A DNA stretch of 64,000 nucleotides from DASQZJ01 sp035638775 (GCA_035638775.1 DASQZJ010000003.1:5866-69865); one strand, 5' to 3'. Shown: positions 26,035-34,389, numbered from the stretch's first letter. Program-made: numbers and translations. The notes: generated by a model not told the origin, from the sequence alone.

Positions 26035-26680
26035 GCTCATCCTTCTCCATGATTTCCGTCACCGCTGCCACGACCCGCTCGCGCAGCTGCGGCAGGTGCC
26101 CGTGGAAGAAGTGCCCGACACCGGCAAAGGTCTCGACGCGCGGCGGCGCCGCGAGACGCCCCGCCCACTCGAGCACCGCCGGTGCCTCCACCACGTCGTC
26201 CGCCTCACCCTGCACCAGCACCCAGGGACAGCCGGGCCCGGCATACTCCGCCGGCAGATCGCGCACCGGCGGCGCCACCGTCACCAGGCATGCGGGCCTG
26301 CGCTCCTCGGCCACCCGCAGTGCCACCATGGCGCCGAATGAGAAACCCGCCAGGCAGAGCTCGCGGGGACCCCACTCGGCATCGATCCAGTCCCAGGCGG
26401 CAAGCGCGTCAGCCGCTTCTCCGTCACCGCCGGCGAAGGCCCCGTCACTCTCTCCCACGCCGCGGAAGTTGAAGCGCAGCGCGGGCATCCCGAGATCGTT
26501 GAACGCTCGTGCGAGGGTATAAACCACCTTGTTGTCCATGGTCCCGCCGTACAGCGGGTGCGGATGGCAGACCAGTGCCGCGCGGCCGGCGCCGGCGCCT
26601 CCAGCGGGCAGGTCGATGCGCGCCTCCAGCTCACCCGCCGGTCCCCGGAGCTTCTTCCTGTCGCCGCTCGGCTGCGCCAT
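26027..26680 (-). CDS. Alpha/beta hydrolase, COG2945 type
   Basis: A 217-residue alpha/beta hydrolase. It has the CHPHPLYGGTMDNKVV stretch and FNFRGVGESDG typical of COG2945. The nucleophile serine is in LAGFSFGAMVALR, the acid in VQGEADDVV and the histidine in FAGVGHFFHG. The substrate is unknown. The ATG at 26680 has GGAGG upstream and lies 50 bases inside the 3' end of the antiporter gene, so the genes overlap in different frames. It also overlaps moaB at its own 3' end. Confidence 0.85.
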   Translation of the reverse strand: MAQPSGDRKKLRGPAGELEARIDLPAGGAGAGRAALVCHPHPLYGGTMDNKVVYTLARAFNDLGMPALRFNFRGVGESDGAFAGGDGEAADALAAWDWIDAEWGPRELCLAGFSFGAMVALRVAEERRPACLVTVAPPVRDLPAEYAGPGCPWVLVQGEADDVVEAPAVLEWAGRLAAPPRVETFAGVGHFFHGHLPQLRERVVAAVTEIMEKDEHG

Positions 26681-28505
26681 GCGCTTCCTCCATCGTCCCG
26701 GGCGCCGGTTCCTCCCGGGGCGGGCCGTAGTGAACCACCGTGTCACCCTCGCCGGGCTCGCCGGCGTTGTGTGCCGGGTGGATGGCCACCTCCCCGTCCT
26801 CCCTGACGACCAGGATCTGGAACGCTTCAGGGTGACACCGTTCGAGGTGGTCCCGGTAGGTGAATGCGCCGGTCAAGCGCGTGTGCCGGAACTGCCAGCC
26901 AGCATAATGACGCTTGAGCAGCTCGTCGATCACGGCACGCTCGTCGAACGCGATGCGCCCTCGCAGGGTCCGGGCCATGCCGCGCGACTCGGTGTCCTCC
27001 CCGGTATCGTACAGGGGCAGCTGGTACACGTGCTCACTCCCGAGCTCCGGCGCGAGACTGTTGCACACCAGGGCATTGTAGGCATCGTTGCTGGTCGCGG
27101 CGAGCAGCGAGGCGATCTCGTTGAGCGCCAGCGACTCCTGCGCCCGTTCCGAGAGCACCTCGCCGAACCAGATCGGCACCCCCGCCAGACGGGCGCCCCG
27201 CAGGCGGTGCCACGAGCCGTCGGCAAGGACCACCTTGACGTCCAGCTCCCCCAGCGCCCGGCACAGGTCGATGGTCCACGGCGACGCCCCCACGACCAGC
27301 AGGCCGTCGCGTCGCGCGGCCGCCAGGCCGAGCAGTCGCGCCAGGCGCTCCAGCGAGAGACCGTGCACCAGCACCGTAAGGAACACCAGGGCGAAAATCA
27401 CCGGCACCAGCAGGCGCGCGTCGGGATACCCGGCAGCCACCATGTCCGGCGCGAACACCCCGGCGACCGCCGCCGCCACGATACCCCGCGGGCCCGTCCA
27501 GGCGACCAGCAGGCGATCACGCCAGCCCATGTCGGAGCGTACCGTCGCCAGCAGGATGGCCACCGGGCGCACCGCCAGCGGCATCGCCACCAGCAGCGCC
27601 AGCGCCCGCCAGTGCAGCATCCCCAGGATGGAAGGCTGCAGCTCCGCCGTCAGCAGGATGAACACCGCCGAGACCAGCAGGATGGTGATGTATTCCTTGA
27701 AACGCCGCAGCTCGTCGATGCTGGGCAGGCCCAGGTTGCCCACCACGACGCCCAGAACCGTCACCGTCAACAGGCCCGCGTCGGCCTGGACCTCGTTGGA
27801 GAGACTGAAGGCCACCAGCACCACGCCCAGCAGCACCGGCGCCTTGAGGTACTCGGGCACGTAGCCGCGCTGGAAGGAACGCACCAGCAGGTAACCGGGG
27901 CCGAATCCCAGCAGACCGGCCATCAGCAGCGCCCGGCCCAGGGCCAGCACGACCTGGTGGTAGCCGGGATCGACGCCGGTGAATACGAAGTACTGGAACA
28001 CCAGCACCGCGATCAGCGCTCCCAGGGGATCGTTCAGGATCGCCTCCCAGCGCAGGTAGGAAGCGGTGCGCCGGTTGAGGGCGGACTGGCGAAGCAGGGG
28101 GATGATCACCGTCGGCCCGGTGACGACCAGGATCGCGCCGAACACCAGCGATACCGGCCAGGAGAGCCCGCCCACGTAGCGCGCCGCGGCGGTGCCCAGC
28201 AGCCAGCTGAGCGGAACCCCGATGAACACCAGCCGGCGCACGCCGGCCGCGGCATGGCGCAGATCGCGGGTGCGCAGGTTGAGGCCGCCCTCGAACAGGA
28301 TCACCGCCACGCACAGCCCGATCACGGGACGCAGCAGCGGACCGAAGGCTTCCTCCGGTCGCAGCACGCCGGTCACCGGGCCGACCAGCACCCCCGCCAG
28401 CGACAGCAAAATGATGGCGGGAATCCGGCTGCGCCATGCCAGCCACTGGGCGGCAACGCCCAGCGCCAGGATCAGCACCAGGTCGAGTGTGAGCGTGGCA
28501 TGCAT
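26631..28505 (-). CDS. NhaP-type Na+(K+)/H+ antiporter with C-terminal nucleotide-binding domain
   Basis: A 624-residue cation:proton antiporter of the CPA1 group. About 12 hydrophobic segments fill residues 5-395 and include the ion-binding LRWEAILNDPLGALIAV block and TGPRGIVAAAVAGVFAP. A RCK/TrkA-N-like Rossmann domain follows from about 415 (DGLLVVGASPWTIDLCRAL), so transport may be regulated by a nucleotide. The C-terminal 200 residues are soluble. The ATG at 28505 lacks an obvious ribosome-binding site and is 14 bases after the DUF4870-like gene. It is large for the family. Confidence 0.87.
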   Translation of the reverse strand: MHATLTLDLVLILALGVAAQWLAWRSRIPAIILLSLAGVLVGPVTGVLRPEEAFGPLLRPVIGLCVAVILFEGGLNLRTRDLRHAAAGVRRLVFIGVPLSWLLGTAAARYVGGLSWPVSLVFGAILVVTGPTVIIPLLRQSALNRRTASYLRWEAILNDPLGALIAVLVFQYFVFTGVDPGYHQVVLALGRALLMAGLLGFGPGYLLVRSFQRGYVPEYLKAPVLLGVVLVAFSLSNEVQADAGLLTVTVLGVVVGNLGLPSIDELRRFKEYITILLVSAVFILLTAELQPSILGMLHWRALALLVAMPLAVRPVAILLATVRSDMGWRDRLLVAWTGPRGIVAAAVAGVFAPDMVAAGYPDARLLVPVIFALVFLTVLVHGLSLERLARLLGLAAARRDGLLVVGASPWTIDLCRALGELDVKVVLADGSWHRLRGARLAGVPIWFGEVLSERAQESLALNEIASLLAATSNDAYNALVCNSLAPELGSEHVYQLPLYDTGEDTESRGMARTLRGRIAFDERAVIDELLKRHYAGWQFRHTRLTGAFTYRDHLERCHPEAFQILVVREDGEVAIHPAHNAGEPGEGDTVVHYGPPREEPAPGTMEEAHGAAERRQEEAPGTGG

Positions 28506-28519
28506 GCGGGCGGGGACCG

Positions 28520-28873
28520 TCAGACCGGCATTGGCTGCCCGTCGAGCAGCGTCAGCAACCCCTTGAGCTGGCGGTACAGCCACCAGATCCAGACGGCAAC
28601 GCCGAGCGCCATGCCGACGTAAATCGCCACCGTGGCGAGCGCGATCAACGACCACAGCAGGGACCACCAGAAGGTCCGGATCATCCAGCGGTGGTGGCTG
28701 GCCGCCGGCTCGCCGGCAAGGCCGCGGCGAAGATAGTTCAGGACCAGCGCGGCCAGGGCCAGGACCGGGACGAATGCCGAGGCGAGATACAACCCGTACG
28801 CGGTGAGCGCGACGTTGCGCTCGCGGCGCATCCGCGATGCCTGGTCTTCAGCGAATCCGGTGGCGGGTTCCAT
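28520..28873 (-). CDS. DUF4870-like small membrane protein
   Basis: A 117-residue protein with three hydrophobic segments and the LTAYGLYLASAFVPVLALAA opening of DUF4870-type proteins. A WIWWLYRQLKGLLTL C-terminus follows, also usual for this group. Function unknown. A GGAGG lies seven bases upstream of the ATG at 28873. A GTG two codons earlier is possible but is too close to it. It is immediately upstream of the antiporter gene and is likely cotranscribed. Confidence 0.75.
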   Translation of the reverse strand: MEPATGFAEDQASRMRRERNVALTAYGLYLASAFVPVLALAALVLNYLRRGLAGEPAASHHRWMIRTFWWSLLWSLIALATVAIYVGMALGVAVWIWWLYRQLKGLLTLLDGQPMPV

Positions 28874-28892
28874 CGGCACGCCTCCGTGCGCG

Positions 28893-29765
28893 CTAGACGA
28901 TGAATGATACCGTGCCGAACGCCTTCAGGCGTCCGCTGCGGGCTCCCGTTATGGCACAGCTGTTGTGCACCAGGTCGCCCCGCCGGCAGGTGCTGTCACC
29001 GAGCACCCTGGCGTCCTCGCCCGACACCGGCTCGCACAGGGTCAGCGCCAGCTCCACCGTGGATGCCCGCCGGGGGCTCACGACCAGTTCGAAACAGGAA
29101 AACACGGCGGAATTGTCGGCGGCCAGCAGCAGGATGCCGGGGGCGAGTTGGCCGGCCGCGTCGCGCAGGTGGGGCATGTCGGGGACCACCATGGTGGAGC
29201 GACCGGGCGACAACGCTTCCAGGCGCAGGCCCGGTACTCGGTCGTCCATGTTGCGGTTGAAACCGTCCCCCAGGCGCCCGAGGCCCGCCCCGCCGGGAGC
29301 CCCGCGCGCAAGGGCGTCCGGATCGGCCAGCGCCTCCACCGGCGCATCGGCCCCGTGGCTGGTCAACACCCAGCGCGCCGCGGCGATGGTCCGTCCGGCA
29401 TCGTCGACCACGGTGGAATCGACGAAACTGAATTCCCGGCCGAGGCGCAGCATGCTGGCGCCCGCGTACAGGTCGGTCTCGCGGGCGGCGCGCAGGAAGC
29501 TGATCTGGCAGTCGGTGGCGCGCAGCGCGTCGGACGGCACGCCGGCCCGGGAACAGGCCAGGTCCAGGGCGCTGTCGTGCAGCAGCGTGGCGATGATCCC
29601 GCCATGGATCACGGCCCCGGGTGCGTTCAGGTGGCGCTCGCGCCAGGGCAGCAGCAGCTCACCCGGCGCGCTCCCGCCAGGGCGCGTCACGCCCAGGAAG
29701 TCGTCCCAGCTGCGCGCGGCGTCCTCGCCGCGCCCGCCAGACATGCGAATGCCCTGCTCGCTCAT
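28893..29765 (-). CDS. Double-hotdog acyl-CoA thioesterase-like protein
   Basis: A 290-residue protein with two PaaI-like hotdog domains. The first (about 30-150) has the HGGIIATLLHDSALDLACSRAG helix with the family HGG-type motif. The second (about 175-290) has MPHLRDAAGQLAPGILLLAADNSAVFS. Tandem hotdogs of this kind hydrolyse acyl-CoAs; the chain length is unknown. The start at 29765 fits the N-terminus; a second ATG seven codons later is possible. It lies downstream of parA, behind a hairpin. Confidence 0.75.
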   Translation of the reverse strand: MSEQGIRMSGGRGEDAARSWDDFLGVTRPGGSAPGELLLPWRERHLNAPGAVIHGGIIATLLHDSALDLACSRAGVPSDALRATDCQISFLRAARETDLYAGASMLRLGREFSFVDSTVVDDAGRTIAAARWVLTSHGADAPVEALADPDALARGAPGGAGLGRLGDGFNRNMDDRVPGLRLEALSPGRSTMVVPDMPHLRDAAGQLAPGILLLAADNSAVFSCFELVVSPRRASTVELALTLCEPVSGEDARVLGDSTCRRGDLVHNSCAITGARSGRLKAFGTVSFIV

Positions 29766-29799
29766 GCGCCCCGAAACCCCTTTCCCCCCGGATTGGCGA

Positions 29800-29821
29800 A
29801 AGCCCCGGGGTCCCGGGGCTT
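29800..29821 (-). terminator. Inverted repeat between parA-like and hotdog genes
   Basis: A perfect inverted repeat AAGCCCCGGG / CCCGGGGCTT with a 2-base centre lies in the 92-base gap between the ParA-like stop and the hotdog protein start. Read on the minus strand it is followed by only a short T run (TTTC), so it could be a weak terminator or attenuator. Confidence 0.4.
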
Positions 29822-29857
29822 CCGGCGCGTTGCCCGGCCCTCGCCGGCCGCCCCATT

Positions 29858-30532
29858 CTACGGGATTTCGGCGGCGGTTTCGCGGCAGGACTCCAGCCAG
29901 CACGCCAGTTTTTCCCATTCCCTCTGATCGCGCGGCGTGTACAGCCGCCCCATCTCGCACAGCCCGAGGCCGGACTCGCACGCGCGCAGGTAGCCGCGGG
30001 AGTCGTGCAGCGTGGCGACGAACGGGATGTCCAGGGTATCCAGGAAGCTTTGCAGCGAACGGTAGGTGATGGTGTGCTCGCGGACGCGGTTGGCGACCAC
30101 CCCGATGCGGCAGCCGTGGCGCCGCGTCTGGCCCCGCAGGAGAAGATCCCCGATGAAGCGCGACGCCGCATGGATGTCCATGGGCGAAGGCAGGATGGGG
30201 AGCAGCAGGACGTCGCTGGTGGCCACCAGGTCCTGCAACTGCAGCAGGTCCATCGCGGCCGGGGTGTCGATTACCACGCGCTCCACGTCCGGCGGCAGTC
30301 GCATGCGCCAGCTGCGGGTTACGCCGGCCGCCCCCGGGCGCGTAGCGGGGATGCCGTAGATCGGCGGCGCCCCGTCGGGCCGGCGCGACAGCCAGCCGAG
30401 GCTGGATGACTGGCTGTCGTAATCCATCAGGGCGGTGACGTGGCCCAGGGTGCGCAGGTACGCCGCCAGCCCGGTGGCGAGCGTCGTCTTGCCGCACCCC
30501 CCCTTCGCGTTGAGCACCGTGACACGCTGCAT
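29858..30532 (-). CDS. Solitary ParA family ATPase
   Basis: A 224-residue deviant-Walker ATPase of the ParA/MinD group. The N-terminus is VTVLNAKGGCGKTTLATGLAA (deviant Walker A with the signature lysine). MDYDSQSSSLGWL is switch I and VVIDTPAAM is Walker B. No ParB, no parS-like repeats and no plasmid genes are near, so an orphan positioning function is likelier than chromosome segregation. The ATG at 30532 follows the family start; the upstream open frame to 31060 overlaps sohB. It is divergent from sohB. Confidence 0.85.
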   Translation of the reverse strand: MQRVTVLNAKGGCGKTTLATGLAAYLRTLGHVTALMDYDSQSSSLGWLSRRPDGAPPIYGIPATRPGAAGVTRSWRMRLPPDVERVVIDTPAAMDLLQLQDLVATSDVLLLPILPSPMDIHAASRFIGDLLLRGQTRRHGCRIGVVANRVREHTITYRSLQSFLDTLDIPFVATLHDSRGYLRACESGLGLCEMGRLYTPRDQREWEKLACWLESCRETAAEIP

Positions 30533-30677
30533 GCTCGTCCTGCCCTTCCCAGCCGCGCCCGGGTACGGGCCCACCTGCATGGTGTTTCGTGAATAGGCTA
30601 GTAGCTTATAGTCAATAATACTGCCGCAGTGACGGATCTTTTCACAGCAGCCGCCCGGAGCCGAGACCCTGATACCC

Positions 30678-31712
30678 ATGAATGCACCGATCAAGACCCT
30701 GCTCGAGTACGGACTGTTCCTGGCCGAGGTCGTGACCATCCTGGTCGCGCTCCTGGTGGTGATCAACGCCGTGGCGGCCGCCATCCGGCGCGGCCGCGGC
30801 GGCGACGAGCGCTCCCGGATCCAGGTCACCAGCGTCAACGAGCGCCTGCGCGGGATGCGCCGGAAGATGGAGCGCGCGCTGCTGCCACGCGGGGCGTTCC
30901 GGAAGTTCGCGCGCCAGGAGAAGCGCCGCCGCAAGCGGGAACGCCGGGGCCGGCAGCCCGGGACGGCGGGACGGCGCCGGGTGTTCGTGCTGGACTTCCA
31001 CGGGGACATGCGGGCCTCGGCGGTGGAGGCCCTGCGGGAGGAGATCACGGCGGTACTCACGGTCGCGGGCGAGCACGACGAGGTCCTGGTCCGTCTGGAG
31101 AGCCCCGGCGGCGTGGTGCACGGCTACGGGCTGGCGGCCTCGCAGCTCGGGCGCGTGCGCGAGAGAGGCATCGCCCTGACGGTCGCGGTGGACAAGGTCG
31201 CGGCCAGCGGCGGCTACCTCATGGCCTGCGTCGCGGACCGCGTGCTCGCCGCCCCGTTCGCGATCCTCGGCTCGATCGGCGTGATCGGACAGCTGCCCAA
31301 CTTCAATCGCCTTCTCAAGCGCCACGACATCGACTTCGAGCAGCACACCGCCGGCCAGTTCAAGCGCACGCTCACCGTGTTCGGCGAAAACACCGAGCAG
31401 GGACGGGCGAAGTTCCGCGAGGAGCTGGAGCAGACGCACCGCCTGTTCAAGGACTTCGTCCGCGACAACCGGCCGGCGCTGGACGTGGAGTCGGTCGCCA
31501 CGGGCGAGTTCTGGTACGGCACGCGGGCGCGCGAGCTGGGGCTGGCCGACGAGCTGAGCACCAGCGACGACTACCTGCTCCGGGCGAGCCGGGACGCGGA
31601 CGTCTACGAGGTCCGCTACGTCCGGCACAAGCACCTCGGAGAGCGGCTCAGCGAGAACGCTTCGGCGACGGCCTCCCGGCTGCTCGACCGCATCCCGGGC
31701 GGAGGCGGCTGA
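30678..31712 (+). CDS. sohB: Inner-membrane S49 peptidase SohB
   Basis: SohB, 344 residues, is a signal-peptide-peptidase-type membrane protease. A single N-terminal hydrophobic segment (about 8-36) and a basic region come first. The S49 domain follows, with LDFHGDMRASAVEALREEI, VLVRLESPGGVVHGYG, the nucleophile serine in VDKVAASGGYLMAC and the lysine in GQFKRTLTVFGENTE. The length and domain order fit E. coli SohB (349). TATAGT at 30607-30612 is a candidate -10 in the 145-base divergent gap with the ParA-like gene. Confidence 0.94.
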   Translation: MNAPIKTLLEYGLFLAEVVTILVALLVVINAVAAAIRRGRGGDERSRIQVTSVNERLRGMRRKMERALLPRGAFRKFARQEKRRRKRERRGRQPGTAGRRRVFVLDFHGDMRASAVEALREEITAVLTVAGEHDEVLVRLESPGGVVHGYGLAASQLGRVRERGIALTVAVDKVAASGGYLMACVADRVLAAPFAILGSIGVIGQLPNFNRLLKRHDIDFEQHTAGQFKRTLTVFGENTEQGRAKFREELEQTHRLFKDFVRDNRPALDVESVATGEFWYGTRARELGLADELSTSDDYLLRASRDADVYEVRYVRHKHLGERLSENASATASRLLDRIPGGGG

Positions 31713-31730
31713 GGCCTTCGCGACCGCGCT

Positions 31731-33392
31731 TCAGGCGCGCGCGAACTCCTGTTCCTGCAGCTGCCGCCACTGCACCTTCCCGGTGGCGGTCTTCGGCAGC
31801 TCGTCGACGAACGCCACCACGCGGGGATACTTGTACGCCGACATGCGCTGCTTCGCCCAGTCGATGATGTCCCGCTCGGTGACCTTGCCGCGCGCGTCCG
31901 CGCGCAGCACCACCACGGCCTTGACCGTCTCGCCGCGGCGCGCGTCCGGTGCGCCGATGACGCAGGCCTCCTGGATCGCGGGGTGCTCGTACATCATCGC
32001 TTCGACTTCCGCCGGCCAGACATTGAACCCCGCGGCGTTGATCATGCGCTTGAGCCGGTCGACGATGAAGAAATAGCCCTCCTCGTCGTAGCGCCCGAGG
32101 TCCCCGGTCCGGAAGAACCGCTTGCCGTCGAGCTCGACGAACGCCTCGGCCGTCGCTTCCGGCCGATTCCAGTAGCCCTGGAACAGCTGCGGTCCGTGGA
32201 TCACGATCTCGCCGACCTCGCCAGGACCCCGCTCGCGTCCGCTCTCCGGGTCCCGGATGCGGGCGTCGACGTCGAAGGCGGGAATCCCCAGGCACTGCTT
32301 CCTGGGCCGGTCGGGCGGGTTCATGTGCGTGGCCGCCATGGTCTCCGTCAGGCCGTAACCCTCCATGTATTCCAGCCCGGTCAGCGCATGCAGCTTTTCC
32401 GCCACCGCCTCGGGCATGGCTGCGCCCCCGCCGCCGATGACCATCAGGCTGGACAGGTCGTAGCGATCGACATCCGGGTTGGACAGGAAATCGATCGCCA
32501 TCGTGGCGATGTTGATCCAGCCCGTCACCCGATGGCGCTCGATCAGCCGGCCCGCGACGTCGCGATCCCAGCGCGTCATCAGGACCATGGTTGCACCCAG
32601 GTACAGGGGCCCGTTCATGCAACCCTGCATGCCGGTCACGTGGAACAGCGGCAGGGTGGAGAGCACCACCGAGTCCGGCGAATTGGGCCGCCACAGGACC
32701 TGGGAGACCAGCGTGGCCATCACGCTCCGGTGGGTGTGCACGCAGCCCTTCGGCATGCCCGTGGTGCCGGAAGTGTACGGCAGCACCGCGTAATCGTCGG
32801 GGCCGACTTCCAGCGGGCGGGGCGCCAGGCTCGACGCCAACGCATCGTGCCAGGACACGACGCCGCGGGCCGCCACCTCGCGGCGTGGCTCACGCACCAC
32901 TTCGGGCAGCGGCAGGTCGGTCTGCGGATCCGCGTAGTCCGAGTAGGCAGCGACGATCACGTGATCGAGGCCGCGCCCGATCAGCGGCTGCACCTGCGGC
33001 AGCACCTCCTGCGCGCACAACGCCACCCGGGCGCCGCTGTCCTCGAGATAGTGCTGCAGCTCCGCGGTCAGGTTCATCGGATTGATGGGCACGACCATGG
33101 CGCCGGCCCGCAGGGCCGCGTAGAACGCGAGCATGAACTGCGGACTGTTCTGCATGTCCAGCAGAACCCGGTCGCCCTTGCCGACGCCGCAGCGCTGCTG
33201 CAGAAACCCGGCCAGCCTTTCCACCTCGTCGCGGAACCGCCCGTAGCTGAGCTCGTGCCCGTAGTAGATGACCGCCGGCTTCCCCGGGTAGCGGGTCGCG
33301 GAAACCTCGAGGTTGTAGCATACGCTCGTGTCGGGCAGCGTCAGGTGGTGGGGCAGGCCCTTGGGCCAGAACCGGAAATGTCTGTCCAGCAT
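31731..33392 (-). CDS. AMP-binding long-chain acyl-CoA ligase
   Basis: A 553-residue acyl-adenylate-forming enzyme that activates fatty acids to acyl-CoA. The AMP-binding motif is YTSGTTGMPKGCVHTH, with YGLTETMAAT and the FFRTGDLGRYDEEGYF hinge later. The C-terminal KYPRVVAFVDELPKTATGKVQWRQL carries the catalytic lysine. Chain-length preference is not clear. The ATG at 33392 (MLDRHFRFW) has AGGAGACAGG upstream; an open extension to 33467 is not needed. It is convergent to sohB with 18 bases between. Its promoter region faces the small-RNA locus. Confidence 0.93.
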   Translation of the reverse strand: MLDRHFRFWPKGLPHHLTLPDTSVCYNLEVSATRYPGKPAVIYYGHELSYGRFRDEVERLAGFLQQRCGVGKGDRVLLDMQNSPQFMLAFYAALRAGAMVVPINPMNLTAELQHYLEDSGARVALCAQEVLPQVQPLIGRGLDHVIVAAYSDYADPQTDLPLPEVVREPRREVAARGVVSWHDALASSLAPRPLEVGPDDYAVLPYTSGTTGMPKGCVHTHRSVMATLVSQVLWRPNSPDSVVLSTLPLFHVTGMQGCMNGPLYLGATMVLMTRWDRDVAGRLIERHRVTGWINIATMAIDFLSNPDVDRYDLSSLMVIGGGGAAMPEAVAEKLHALTGLEYMEGYGLTETMAATHMNPPDRPRKQCLGIPAFDVDARIRDPESGRERGPGEVGEIVIHGPQLFQGYWNRPEATAEAFVELDGKRFFRTGDLGRYDEEGYFFIVDRLKRMINAAGFNVWPAEVEAMMYEHPAIQEACVIGAPDARRGETVKAVVVLRADARGKVTERDIIDWAKQRMSAYKYPRVVAFVDELPKTATGKVQWRQLQEQEFARA

Positions 33393-33508
33393 TCCTGTCT
33401 CCTGTGACCATCGCGGACCCCGCGTTCGCGCAGGATCTCCCGGTGCGTGGAATCTGCGCGCCGGCACGCGCGGGACCTGTCCGTCCCACCGTCGGGCGGG
33501 GGAACAAT

Positions 33509-33537
33509 ATTAACGTATCCTGTTAACAATTCTGCAA
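33509..33537 (-). promoter_or_regulatory. Predicted promoter and operator of the acyl-CoA ligase
   Basis: On the minus strand TTGCAG (33537-33532), 17 bases, then GTTAAT (33514-33509) form a plausible sigma70 promoter with a leader of about 110 nt to the ligase ATG. An inverted repeat TTAAC-N7-GTTAA (33510-33526) covers the -10 and spacer, the usual place of a repressor operator. The regulator is unknown. Confidence 0.5.
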
Positions 33538-33593
33538 TCATTGCTGCGCCCGCCGATGCGGGCAGACCGTGCCGGCAACCGCAGGGGAATGGC

Positions 33594-33620
33594 AACAGCA
33601 TGTTTTCGATGCTGTTTTCT
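33594..33620 (+). other. AACAGCAT hairpin with short T tract
   Basis: An 8-bp stem AACAGCAT / ATGCTGTT with a 7-base loop is followed by TTCT on the plus strand. It resembles a weak intrinsic terminator, but no rightward gene ends before it. A second perfect hairpin, GGAGGCA / TGCCTCC, lies at 33670-33686. Both sit upstream of the first small-RNA promoter and may insulate it. Confidence 0.35.
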
Positions 33621-33728
33621 CCCACGCTCCGGACCGCAGAACGGTGGAGGGCGGCTCGCCCCGCCCCGGGGAGGCAGCGTGCCTCCGTACCTTAGTATAG
33701 TTTCTACCTATGCACTAAAATATAGGGA

Positions 33729-33757
33729 TTGACAGGATTGGGATACCCGTTTAGTCT
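33729..33757 (+). promoter_or_regulatory. Sigma70-type promoter of small RNA 1
   Basis: A perfect -35 TTGACA (33729-33734), a 17-base spacer and -10 TAGTCT (33752-33757). The 35 bases upstream are AT-rich for this genome, like an UP element. Transcription should start near 33764. It directs transcription into a region without a protein gene. Confidence 0.8.
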
Positions 33758-33763
33758 TGCACG

Positions 33764-33913
33764 CGTTCCGCGACGAAGCGTCCGGGACGGTGCGGCTGCA
33801 GCCGCCACGGATATGGCCCCCGACCGTGACCGGCCGGGGGCGCCGGGTCTCCTCCAGAAAGGACTGTCGTCCTTTCACGCACTTTGCCCCCTGTCCCCCA
33901 GGGGGTTTTTTTT
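33764..33913 (+). ncRNA. Predicted small RNA 1 with anti-Shine-Dalgarno stretch
   Basis: A predicted transcript of about 150 nt, from the promoter start near 33764 to the end of a T8 run. Successive hairpins are visible: GCGGC/GCCGC (33792-33805), a 7+3 bp stem GCCCCCG.. / ..CGGGGGC (33816-33841), a perfect 8-bp stem GAAAGGAC / GTCCTTTC with loop TGTC (33857-33876), and the terminator stem. Just before the third hairpin lies unpaired TCTCCTCCAG (33848-33857), complementary to GGAGG-type ribosome-binding sites. The 3' half is repeated almost exactly in small RNA 2. No conserved protein frame exists here. I do not recognise a named RNA family. Confidence 0.75.
33887..33913 (+). terminator. Intrinsic terminator of small RNA 1
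   Basis: A CCCCCTG / CAGGGGG stem with loop TCCCC is followed directly by eight T residues (33906-33913). This is a strong rho-independent terminator. Confidence 0.92.
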
Positions 33914-34117
33914 GCCTGTCCGGGGCCGACCGGGCGCCGTGCCTCGGGAGACACGAACCGGTAACGGCAGATTCAGCCGACGTTAAGCTTTCCCGGTGTA
34001 GGCTGACCAGCATCATCTGGAACGGGCCCGGTGACGAGGACCGGGAGCGGAGACCGGTGGCACGGATGGAGCGGCGCGAAGCAGTATTGCCCGGTCCAAT
34101 GGACTCACCGGGGACCA

Positions 34118-34145
34118 TTGAAAATTTCGGGATCTGCCTTATACT
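34118..34145 (+). promoter_or_regulatory. Sigma70-type promoter of small RNA 2
   Basis: -35 TTGAAA (34118-34123), a 16-base spacer and -10 TATACT (34140-34145), with transcription expected near 34152. The elements differ in sequence from the promoter of small RNA 1, so the two copies may be controlled separately. Confidence 0.78.
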
Positions 34146-34151
34146 GCTGGA

Positions 34152-34280
34152 CAGATTCCGAGGCGCTACAGAAAAAAGGCTTGAGCCCGCAGGACCCAAG
34201 CCTTTTCAGCTCTCCTCCAGAAAGGACTCCCCTCGTCCTTTCACGCACTTTGCCCCCTGCCCCCCAGGGGGTTTCTTTTT
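34152..34280 (+). ncRNA. Predicted small RNA 2, sibling of small RNA 1
   Basis: A predicted transcript of about 129 nt. The 5' hairpin AAAAGGCTTG / CAAGCCTTTT (34174-34183, 34197-34206) is unlike that of small RNA 1. Then comes the shared 18-mer TCTCCTCCAGAAAGGACT (34211-34228), the same GAAAGGAC / GTCCTTTC stem (34220-34242) with a longer loop TCCCCTC, the identical linker ACGCACTTTG and the terminator. Variation is confined to loops and the 5' part, while stems, linker and the anti-Shine-Dalgarno stretch are fixed. This is the pattern of duplicated regulatory RNAs. Confidence 0.75.
34253..34280 (+). terminator. Intrinsic terminator of small RNA 2
   Basis: A CCCCCTG / CAGGGGG stem with loop CCCCC is followed by TTTCTTTTT. 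It is the same stem as in small RNA 1 with one interruption in the T run. Confidence 0.9.
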
Positions 34281-34389
34281 GTTTGTTGTTATTGTTCGAC
34301 CGTCCGCCGGGCCGGCCATCAAGGGCCTCCGGCGCGAACTTGCGGGTAAACTTATACCACTCGACCGGGCGTGTAAACCTTTCATTAAC

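Noticed and set aside
29858..30532. Plasmid or genomic-island partition locus
   Set aside because: No ParB, replication, integrase or transfer genes and no change in base composition are seen around the ParA gene.
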